DNA from: CAIRTT01 sp046075665
GTDB taxonomy: Bacteria > Armatimonadota > Armatimonadia > Armatimonadales > Armatimonadaceae
DNA: 10,285 nucleotides
Assembly (NCBI GenBank): GCA_046075665.1
Contig: JBJTQN010000283.1
Span: 1-10,285, forward strand
Reading direction: 5' to 3'
Positions 1 through 6,449 of this stretch are shown in pieces. Each line of letters starts with the position of its first letter. The stretch's first letter is position 1. A program made the position numbers and the translations under genes. The notes beneath the pieces are model-generated. The model made no database searches. It was not told the origin of the DNA and saw nothing but the letters and a program-made list of their open reading frames with translations.

Positions 1-1034
1 AGGCCAAATTGGAAGGTATGACTTCCGATATTCGTGCTGTTTCTATGCTCCCGGATCCAATTGGCAAGATGACATCAATCGGTGTGCAGGCAAGTGGTCT
101 TACAGTCAATCGCGTTTCGATTCCACTTGGCGTGGTCGGAGTGATTTATGAATCCCGACCTAATGTCACTACAGACATCAGTGCCCTTTGCATACGAAGC
201 GGAAATGCAGTCGTTCTTCGAGGCGGAAGTGAGACGCTAAATACTAATCGAGCACTTGTTGCCGCAATTCGTAGCGCCCTTGGGGAGTTTCGGGAAGCGG
301 TTCAATTTGTCGATGATCCTTCACGCGAACGCGTTCACGAGCTGATCTGTGCCGACAGGTACGTGGATGTCATCATTCCCAGAGGAGGGGCTGCTCTTGG
401 ACGGCTCTGTAGTGAAGAGGGAACGGTTCCGGTCATCATCGGCGGCGCGGGTGTCTGTCATCTGTATCTCGATCAGAGTGCCAAACCAACAGGAGCCTTG
501 GAGGTCATTCTGAATGCCAAGACACAGAGAACATCCGTCTGTAATGCGTTGGATACACTTTTGATTCATCGCAATGTGATGGACGGTCTTGGGATTGCAA
601 TCGCGGCTGTCCTGTCCGTCGATGGGGTCTGTCTCCATGTCGATGACACGGCTGCTGTGTTGCTTGAGCGGCATGGCTTACCCTACGTACGTGTTACCGA
701 AGAAGATCTGGCGACAGAGTGGTTGGGGATGGATCTCAATTTGCTTGTAGTCGATGGACTGCCGGAAGCAATCTCACACATCCAGCAATATGGAAGTCAT
801 TCCGATGGGATCTTGACAGAGGATACAGTTGCCGCGGAGACTTTTATCAGAGAAGTCGACTCGCCAGCGGTGTTTGTCAATGCGAGTACGCGCTTTCACG
901 ATGGCGGTCAGTTCGGCCTCGGCGCGGAGGTCGCGGTGTCAACGCAGAAAGTACATGCCAGAGGACCTCTGGGTCTTGAAGCGCTGACCAGTTATAAGTG
1001 GATTGCATCGGGAGATTACCTTGTCCGGAATTGA
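1..1034 (+). CDS. proA: Gamma-glutamyl phosphate reductase (ProA), 5' end cut by the window edge
   Basis: Second step of proline synthesis: NADPH-dependent reduction of L-glutamyl 5-phosphate to glutamate 5-semialdehyde in the cytoplasm. The frame is open from base 3, giving 343 residues against about 417 in E. coli ProA, so roughly 70-75 N-terminal residues lie outside the window; the TTG at 9 is an internal Leu codon, not a start. Family landmarks are in order: PLGVVGVIYESRPNVT near residue 40, a NAVVLRGGSE block, IPRGGAALGRLC, an NAKTQR block followed by SVCNALDTLL with the catalytic Cys at about residue 180 (codon 540-542), then NASTRFHDGGQFGLGAE and the STQKVHARGPLGLEALTSYKW tail. The C-terminus GDYLVRN matches the normal ProA end (GDYTIRA in E. 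coli), so the 3' end is intact. The next gene begins 7 bases after the TGA, suggesting co-transcription. Confidence 0.97.
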   Translation, partial: AKLEGMTSDIRAVSMLPDPIGKMTSIGVQASGLTVNRVSIPLGVVGVIYESRPNVTTDISALCIRSGNAVVLRGGSETLNTNRALVAAIRSALGEFREAVQFVDDPSRERVHELICADRYVDVIIPRGGAALGRLCSEEGTVPVIIGGAGVCHLYLDQSAKPTGALEVILNAKTQRTSVCNALDTLLIHRNVMDGLGIAIAAVLSVDGVCLHVDDTAAVLLERHGLPYVRVTEEDLATEWLGMDLNLLVVDGLPEAISHIQQYGSHSDGILTEDTVAAETFIREVDSPAVFVNASTRFHDGGQFGLGAEVAVSTQKVHARGPLGLEALTSYKWIASGDYLVRN

Positions 1035-1041
1035 GTCTGGG

Positions 1042-1926
1042 ATGCTCGCAGATATCAAGCATGTGATACGCATCAGCCGGCCACGGTTCTGGATGTATAC
1101 CGTTGGTCCATACATTTTGGGGACATTTGCAGCAGCGCCCAGCTATACAACGTTTGTTTCTGCCCGGTTTTGGATTTACCTGTTGTTGTTTGTCATTGCA
1201 GCAAACGTGTTGATATACGGCGTTAATGACTTGGCTGACACAGATACGGATTTGCATAACGACAAAAAGGGAACCTATGAAGTCCGCCTACAGAAGCAGC
1301 AACGGGTGGCAACCGTTGTCGCGTGTGGTCTCGCTCTTGGTGCGCTAATCTTCTCCGTCGTTGGACAATCTGTGCTGACAGCCAGTCTGATGGGTATGTT
1401 TTTAGTCCTAAGCATTGGTTACAGCGTTCCACCGCTGCGATTCAAAGCACGCCCGGTCTTCGATTCAGTGAGCAATGTCCTGTATGCGATGCCCGGGTTT
1501 ATTGCGGCGTCCGTCTGGGCTTCGACATCTGGGATTCCTCTCAATACAGTTGCTGCAAGCTGGCTTTGGTGTATGGCAATGCATACATTTTCAGCTATCC
1601 CAGATGTTTCGGCTGATAAAAAGGCAAATCTTGCAACGACAGCAACGTGGCTTGGTACCCGGGGAGCGCTGGTATACTGCGGGGCTTGCTGGTTTGGGAG
1701 CTCCGTTCTGCTCGGAGTGACGCTCTCAAATGTGCTGTTCGGTGTGATTTGGGCGGTGATTTTGGGGTGCGCGTATCTAGGGATGATCACATCCTGCTTG
1801 CTGCGAGGAGCATCCGAAAAGGTGGCCTTTGATCACTATCGAATCTTTCCGGTCATTAATGCTGTGGCCGGGTTCGGGACGACAATGGTCGTTTTGGCGA
1901 TGCGCTGGCCGCAGCTTCATCCCTAA
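1042..1926 (+). CDS. UbiA-family membrane prenyltransferase, possibly lycopene-elongase-like
   Basis: Integral membrane enzyme moving an isoprenoid chain from a polyprenyl diphosphate to an acceptor. From the ATG at 1042 it is 294 aa, near the usual UbiA length (about 280-300). Both Mg/diphosphate-binding motifs are present: NDLADTDTD at residues 62-70 and DVSAD at 188-192. Hydrophobic stretches along the whole length fit 8-9 membrane helices. The opening SRPRFWMYTVGPYILG, the YSVPPLRFKARP block after the fourth helix, and the FSAIPDVSADKK segment remind me more of the branch containing lycopene elongases and related carotenoid enzymes than of UbiA, MenA or COX10; that is a judgement by eye, and the substrate is inferred. 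In-frame TTG codons at 1003 and 1021 would overlap proA; I prefer the ATG 7 bases after the proA stop, although no strong Shine-Dalgarno is visible, so translational coupling is likely. No other carotenoid gene is in view. Confidence 0.9.
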   Translation: MLADIKHVIRISRPRFWMYTVGPYILGTFAAAPSYTTFVSARFWIYLLLFVIAANVLIYGVNDLADTDTDLHNDKKGTYEVRLQKQQRVATVVACGLALGALIFSVVGQSVLTASLMGMFLVLSIGYSVPPLRFKARPVFDSVSNVLYAMPGFIAASVWASTSGIPLNTVAASWLWCMAMHTFSAIPDVSADKKANLATTATWLGTRGALVYCGACWFGSSVLLGVTLSNVLFGVIWAVILGCAYLGMITSCLLRGASEKVAFDHYRIFPVINAVAGFGTTMVVLAMRWPQLHP

Positions 1927-1989
1927 ACGTGAGATTCATCCCTTACATTTGCTGTAACTAACGTCCGTCCAGACGTACACTGTTGACTT

Positions 1990-3789
1990 ATGGCAACTCT
2001 CCTTTCTATTCGTGACCTCAGCTACCGTATCGCGGGTCGCCAGCTTTTTTCATCGCTCACATTTGGAATCGAGGATGGCGATCGCATTGGGCTAATCGGG
2101 CCCAATGGCACCGGAAAGTCGACCCTGCTCAAGATTATGACAGGTGAAGAAAAGCCCGCGGGTGGTGAGCTGTCGATGCGTCGCGGGACACGTGTGTTAC
2201 GTGTTGCGCAAGATGACACATTTCCCGATGGCGCGACGATAGAGAGTGTGCTCACCGCTGCCGCCAAGGCTGCTGGCGTTGATGATGTTGTGACAGAAGT
2301 CGCAATCGCGATGGCGATGTGTGGATTTACGGCGGGGGGTGAGGTCGTCGCAACGCTCTCCGGTGGCTGGAAGAAACGCCTTGCGCTCGCGGCAGCAAGG
2401 ATACAGCAACCGGATGTGATGTTGTTGGATGAACCGACAAACCACCTGGATCTCGAGGCCGTTCAGTGGCTTGAGGACTGGCTGGCAAGTGCCAGTTTTG
2501 CAAGCATCACCATTACCCACGACCGCTACTTTCTTGAAAACACGGCAAGCCGGATTATCGAGCTCGGTCCAGTGTACGCTGATGGGTGTCTTCAAGTAGA
2601 TGGCGCCTACTCGGATTTTCTCGAAGCGCGTGCTAACTATATGGCTGCTCTGGACAAGCAGCAGCACGCGATGGCAGGTGACTCAAGGCGTGAGCTTGCC
2701 TGGTTACGGCGCGGAGCCCGGGCGCGAACAACGAAGGCGAAGGGACGAATTCAGGATGTCCATGAGCTGATGGCAGACCTCGCGGCCATCGAGCAAAGGA
2801 TCGCTGCAAAGAATACCGTCAAGCAGACCGCATTTGCCGCCAGCCAGCGCTCGACGAAGGAGCTTATCCGGGCTGAGGGACTGAGTAAAGCCCTTGGAGG
2901 AAAGCAGCTCTTTAGTGACTTGGATCTGGTGGCGAGCCCCGGCGATCGAATCGGTGTCGTGGGGGCTAACGGTGTCGGTAAGACGACACTAATCCGTGTT
3001 TTGGTCGGTGATCTGGAAGCCGATGCTGGAGAACTGGTACGTGCAGAAAAACTACGAGTTGTGTGGTTTGATCAGTCGCGGGCGCAGCTGGATATGCAAG
3101 GGACGGTGCGGGATGTGCTCTGTCCAAATGGCGATACGGTTCATCATGATGGCCATTCCTGGCACGTAACGGCGTGGGCTAAGCGATTTGGTTTTTCAGA
3201 AAACCAAATCGGCAGTCTGGTTGGAGTGTTGTCTGGAGGTGAGCAGGCAAGGCTGTTGTTGGCTAAGTTGTCATCGGTGGTTGCCGATGTCCTTATCGTT
3301 GATGAACCGACGAATGACCTCGATCTTGCCAGCCTCGAAGTCCTTGAGGGAGCGCTGTCGACATTTCCTGGATGTGTTATTTTGGTGACGCACGACCGCT
3401 ACTTTATGGATGCGGTGTCAAACCGTGTGTTGCACTTTGATGCTGGAAGTGTCACTGAGTACGCAGACTTTGTGCAGTTTATGGAGCGCTTTACGGAGCG
3501 GCAAGGTTCGGTTACAAAGCAGGAGACCAAGCCTGCGGATAAGCCAACAACACAGCGTAATACACTGACTGCGAGCGAGCGCCGTGAGCTTACGAACATC
3601 GAAGCTGCAATTGCCGCTGCAGAGGCCGAGGTTGGTCGCCTCGAAGCTTTGATGGCATCCGATGCCGTTGCTACAGACGCAGCAAAGCTGGCAGAAATCT
3701 GGGATAAACAATTGCCATTGGCAAAAGCGAAAGTCGATGAGGTCTATGCAAGGTGGGAGTTTTTGGAAGAAAAAAAGGCCAGTGGATAG
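1990..3789 (+). CDS. uup: ABC-F family ATPase, Uup type
   Basis: Soluble twin-ATPase protein without membrane domains; ABC-F proteins act on ribosomes, and Uup is also linked to DNA branch processing and transposon precise excision. Length 599 aa (E. coli Uup 635). Domain 1: Walker A GPNGTGKST 37-45, signature LSGGW from 123, Walker B ending in catalytic Glu148 (LLDEPTNHLD), switch His177. The linker (about 225-290) holds WLRRGARARTTKAKGRIQ, the Uup-like basic interdomain region. Domain 2: Walker A GANGVGKTT 325-333, LSGGEQ 414-419, Glu439 in VDEPTNDLD, His468. Residues about 525-599 form a heptad-like coiled coil ending ARWEFLEE, the DNA-binding C-terminal domain that separates Uup from EttA and most resistance ABC-Fs. 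The gene is 63 bases after the UbiA stop; the bases before the ATG show no clear Shine-Dalgarno. All catalytic residues are intact. An antibiotic-resistance role is not supported by this architecture. Confidence 0.95.
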   Translation: MATLLSIRDLSYRIAGRQLFSSLTFGIEDGDRIGLIGPNGTGKSTLLKIMTGEEKPAGGELSMRRGTRVLRVAQDDTFPDGATIESVLTAAAKAAGVDDVVTEVAIAMAMCGFTAGGEVVATLSGGWKKRLALAAARIQQPDVMLLDEPTNHLDLEAVQWLEDWLASASFASITITHDRYFLENTASRIIELGPVYADGCLQVDGAYSDFLEARANYMAALDKQQHAMAGDSRRELAWLRRGARARTTKAKGRIQDVHELMADLAAIEQRIAAKNTVKQTAFAASQRSTKELIRAEGLSKALGGKQLFSDLDLVASPGDRIGVVGANGVGKTTLIRVLVGDLEADAGELVRAEKLRVVWFDQSRAQLDMQGTVRDVLCPNGDTVHHDGHSWHVTAWAKRFGFSENQIGSLVGVLSGGEQARLLLAKLSSVVADVLIVDEPTNDLDLASLEVLEGALSTFPGCVILVTHDRYFMDAVSNRVLHFDAGSVTEYADFVQFMERFTERQGSVTKQETKPADKPTTQRNTLTASERRELTNIEAAIAAAEAEVGRLEALMASDAVATDAAKLAEIWDKQLPLAKAKVDEVYARWEFLEEKKASG

Positions 3790-3839
3790 GTGACTGCCAC
3801 AGACAGATGACTTTTCTTAGGAAACGCAAGCCATTAGGC

Positions 3840-3869
3840 AAAAAACCTCCTCAGCGCTAGCCAAGGAGG
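3840..3869 (-). terminator. Rho-independent terminator of the gene-D remnant
   Basis: On the - strand a CCTCC..GGAGG stem of about 10 pairs (two G-U) closes a TAGC tetraloop and is followed by six T (3845-3840). It lies 19 bases after the remnant's stop codon. Read on the + strand it follows uup, but there the downstream tract GTGTTCTT is poor in T, so it is best suited to - strand transcripts. Sequence and loop closely match the hairpin at 3999-4037, which shows they are copies of one ancestral terminator. Confidence 0.85.
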
Positions 3870-3888
3870 GTGTTCTTCGCTATCTGAA

Positions 3889-3990
3889 CTAATTGGTTGC
3901 AGGAACCGTGTTCAGCGTGTCGGTCACGTTGCCCTTGCTGCTGTTTACGAGAATGGGTGTAGTACCCGTTGATGTTCGTTGGCAGCTCCT
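3889..3990 (-). pseudogene. 3' remnant of a fourth MauG-like di-heme peroxidase gene
   Basis: Read on the - strand, this stretch encodes TTPILVNSSKGNVTDTLN then TVPATN and a TAG stop (3889-3891). It matches the C-terminal TTSTLVNNGQGNATDTMI and TVPAT of the neighbouring copy C. Just upstream an ELPTNING block corresponds to the EL(RI)PNGHNIKAG segment but lies one base out of frame, and nothing recognisable as the gene survives before it. After PAT, about 60 bases coding for the G-K-L-G-G...R-F-F tail of copy C are missing, so PAT joins directly to the stop region, and the sequence between stop and terminator is again similar to that of copy C. This is therefore a decayed last 100 bases of a paralogue with its own terminator. 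It has no start, no heme site and cannot be functional as a protein. Confidence 0.8.
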
Positions 3991-3998
3991 ATCGATAA

Positions 3999-4037
3999 AC
4001 AAAAACACCCTCCCCAGCACTAGCCGAGGAGGGTGTT
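3999..4037 (-). terminator. Rho-independent terminator of MauG-like copy C
   Basis: On the - strand a perfect 10-pair arm (AACACCCTCC at 4037-4028 with GGAGGGTGTT at 4013-4004) continues inward for about five more pairs to a TAGT loop, then runs into T residues (4005-4001 as A on +). It starts 15 bases after the stop codon of copy C, the same spacing as the terminator of copy B. The stem is strong and the T tract on the - side is typical. Confidence 0.9.
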
Positions 4038-4052
4038 CGTCTCTGTCTCAAC

Positions 4053-6038
4053 CTATTGGAAGAATCGGGTTTCGACGTTTCCAAGGAAGCGGCGGAGCGG
4101 TGCTCCTCCAAGCTTACCGGTCGCAGGAACCGTGATCATCGTATCGGTCGCGTTGCCCTGACCATTGTTGACGAGTGTGGATGTAGTTCCAGCCTTGATG
4201 TTATGGCCGTTAGGGATACGAAGTTCAGGATGGTCGAATGGAGCGCTCATCTTTTCAACACGTGGGTCGGTCAATTCAAGCAGGAACTGCAGGATGTCAC
4301 GCTTGTCGAACGTCGTTACGAGACCAATCAAACCAAGCTCAGGAGCTGTGTTAGGCATGTTCTCGAGACCGAAGTCGCCTCCACGGTGGTAGTTGTTGAG
4401 AGCTTCATGCAGTGTCGCATGGCCACCGTTGTGCATATATGGGCCGGTCAATGCAACGTTGCGCAGCATTGGAGTCTTGAATGCACCCTCGATTGTCAGG
4501 CGGCTGTCAGGATAGATAACGTTGTCAAAGAGAAGGTTGTCATCGATCAGGATGCCGAGCTGGATGCGCTTTGCGTAGGACAGTGGAACACCGAATGGGT
4601 CATTTCCGCCAATGCCGAGGTCTTCAGGCGTTGGGCGAATACCGATGTTGTAGTATCCGATGTCATATGCAGAGTTGATTGCATCTGCCATTGGCATGAA
4701 CTCAGCAGGGTACAGGAAGCCAAGGCCTAGCAGGAGTTCCTGACCCTGAACAGGGGTAGTTGCGTTGGACAGAGGTCCGCCAGAATGGCAGTTGATACAT
4801 CCGGCTGTACCAATGAACAGGTTATAGCCACGGATTGCACTTGACGACATCGCTGTTGCATTACCCTTCAACCACATATCAAGAGGAGTCTGGTCGGAGA
4901 TCAGCGTTGATTCATACATTAGGACCGACATGCCAAAGATCAAGGACATGTTTGCCTGCATGTGGGAGTATTCACCTGTTGCGGATGGGACAACACGACC
5001 CTGTGCATTCACAGTGAACTTATTCGTACCGTTCCACCACATATCCTGGATTGCAGCCTGAATCATTGCAGTATAGGTGGTGTTCAGTCCCTTGGTGAGA
5101 TGAGCATCCGGACCGAGAACAGAATCATCGGCGGCTACTTTTTGCAATCCAAGTGGCTTTAGGCCAAGAAGCTTCTTACCAACGGCTGCGAAGTTTCGAC
5201 CACCGTGTGCCATTTCAACATCACTGTTGACAGGACCAACTGCCTGGGATGCAAGGGATGCATCAGCAATGAGAACTTGTACAGGGACAGCCTGACCAGT
5301 TACAGGATCTGTCTCGTAAACACGCGCTTCTGTATCGGAATCACCGAATGGATTGACACCGTTGAACTCGTTGTGCGCACGGCCATCCCAGAAGTTTCGG
5401 TTATTGAAAATGGAGTTGATAACAGATGGCGCGTTACGGCCAGTTACCTGTCGAGTGTTGATTGCGGTCTTTGAGTAGATAGGGTCCTACTGAACGATTC
5501 CAGCATCTACGGCGGTTGCAGTCAAGCCTGTGAAGATTGTCTTGAAGACACCCTGGCTGCCAACGATGTCATTCGAGGAACGCACCTTTGGAGAAAGTGG
5601 GTCAAGTGCGACGGAGAACTTCGTAAACGGGAAGTGGGTATCGAGCTTGAGCTGGAAGTTGACCGAGTGGCCGTTGTCAAACTTAGCATCAGGTCCGATA
5701 GCAATTTGGTTGCAGTCACGGCCATCAGCGCCGGCCTGATAGTGGCAGGATGCACAAGCGGTGATTCCATCGGAGCCAGCTTGCATATCCCAAAAGAGGG
5801 CTTTACCAAGCTTGATTGCCGCTGCACGGTCCTTAATGTAGACATCGAGATCTGCTGGCATCGGAACCGGTACCGTATCCAGCGGTACAGGAAGGATGGC
5901 AACAAGTCCACCGGCTCCGGCTGGAGCAGGTGCCTGCGCATTAGCAGGTTGTTGTGTGTACAACTGAGCGGCGACCGCAAGGCCGCTGAGGCCAAGGGCC
6001 GCTACACAGCGTAGCGTGTTCTGTTTGTTTATAACCAT
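4053..6038 (-). pseudogene. MauG-like di-heme cytochrome c peroxidase, copy C, interrupted by one in-frame TAG
   Basis: A single reading frame of 661 codon positions runs from the ATG at 6038 to TAG at 4053, broken only by a TAG at 5489-5487 (codon 184). Upstream: signal peptide (ALGLSGLAVAAQ core, ANAQA cleavage region) and heme site CASCH, residues 95-99. Downstream in the same frame: INTRQVTGRNAPSVIN, FWDGRAHNEFNGVNPFG, second heme site CINCH (414-418), FKTPMLRN, PYMHNGG, NNYHRGGDF, and a C-terminus RFFQ matching copy B. No frameshift is present. The TAG falls where copy B has the R-P of DAGVVRPD. The leader is weak: an upstream ATG at 6049 beginning ATGAATCAAT like copy B is out of frame, and the AGGAG box of copy B is not conserved. 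Standard decoding gives only a 183-residue one-heme fragment. Nonsense pseudogene is the simplest reading; suppression or sequencing error remain possible. Confidence 0.85.
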
Positions 6039-6395
6039 GATTGATTCATCTCTCTGACACTAACTAGGGGGACTTCTACATCGGTCCTTCGGTAAAAAGA
6101 CTTATGTTAAAATCATCGATATAAACTCGGAATAGTTATCAGTTCATACACAAATCGAAGTATAGAGAGTGAATCGCTGCATGCCATTGCTACAATTACG
6201 AGTATTGTCATTCGCATTGTTGCTGGCATTTCAATCGTCGTAATCCTGACGTAACAAAGTTTGGTGTGTTTAGTAAGTTGGAATAGTACGTTGACACTAA
6301 CTGCTTTGGTGTATGCCAGATGTTGGTTCAATGCTAGCCGATGTCAGACGTATCCATCTTAAGTACATCGGTGTGTTTCGTATGACGCCGTAATG
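6039..6395. other. Intergenic region upstream of copy C, no supported gene
   Basis: Holds the leader and presumed promoter of copy C. A 7-base inverted repeat (CCGATGT at 6338-6344, ACATCGG at 6365-6371, 20-base gap) sits close to the copy B terminator, and ACATCGG recurs at 6077-6083 in the copy C leader. The 11-mer TGACACTAACT occurs twice (6055-6065 and 6292-6302). A 72-codon open frame on the - strand (6331-6113) has no ribosome binding site or recognisable domain and I do not call it a gene. Confidence 0.5.
6159..6187 (-). promoter_or_regulatory. Candidate sigma-70-type promoter for copy C
   Basis: On the - strand ATGGCA (6187-6182, four of six consensus -35 bases) is followed after exactly 17 bases by TATACT (6164-6159, five of six consensus -10 bases). 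Transcription would start near 6152, leaving a leader of about 105-115 bases before copy C. It is a match by eye in a fairly A+T-rich region, so chance occurrence is possible. Confidence 0.35.
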
Positions 6396-6434
6396 CAAAA
6401 CACCCGCTTGGGAAGCTCCCAGGCGGGTGTTTTG
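6396..6434 (-). terminator. Strong bidirectional-looking terminator of copy B
   Basis: CAAAACACCCGC (6396-6407) pairs with GCGGGTGTTTTG (6423-6434) and the pairing continues inward through TTGGG/CCCAG to a five-base AAGCT loop, 17 pairs in all with one G-U. Because the arm ends in A and T runs, it carries a T tract in both directions, but only the - strand gene ending 15 bases away needs it. Unlike the two hairpins at 3840-4037 its inner sequence is different, although the ACACCC/GGGTGT arm theme is shared. Confidence 0.93.
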
Positions 6435-6449
6435 TGACTTGTTACGTTT

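Noticed and set aside
1003..1041. TTG at 1003 as the UbiA start (307 aa, overlapping proA)
   Set aside because: The added residues are polar, overlap the conserved end of proA and match nothing in the family; the ATG at 1042 gives the usual length.
1990..3789. ABC-F protein as an antibiotic resistance factor or as the ATPase of a transporter
   Set aside because: The C-terminal coiled coil and basic linker match Uup; there is no permease gene nearby and no resistance-type interdomain extension that I can see.
3840..4037. Paired hairpins as a CRISPR array or insertion sequence ends
   Set aside because: There are only two copies, each sits 15-19 bases after a peroxidase stop codon with a T tract, and the sequence between is a decayed gene end, not a spacer or transposase.
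4056..4730. Long open frames on the + strand opposite the peroxidase genes (for example 4056-4730, 7350-7934, 8025-8537)
   Set aside because: They lie exactly antisense to strongly conserved peroxidase coding sequence, recur at the same places opposite each copy, and show no domain or ribosome binding site. They are shadows of the - strand codon pattern.
5213..5489. Copy C as two separate genes, an N-terminal one-heme protein and a C-terminal one-heme protein
   Set aside because: The first in-frame ATG after the TAG is about 275 bases downstream, inside conserved sequence and without a ribosome binding site, and the stretch between is clearly homologous coding sequence in the same frame.
6113..6331. 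72-codon open frame on the - strand between copies B and C
   Set aside because: TTG start, no ribosome binding site, no recognisable domain, and it spans the best promoter candidate for copy C. Probably chance.
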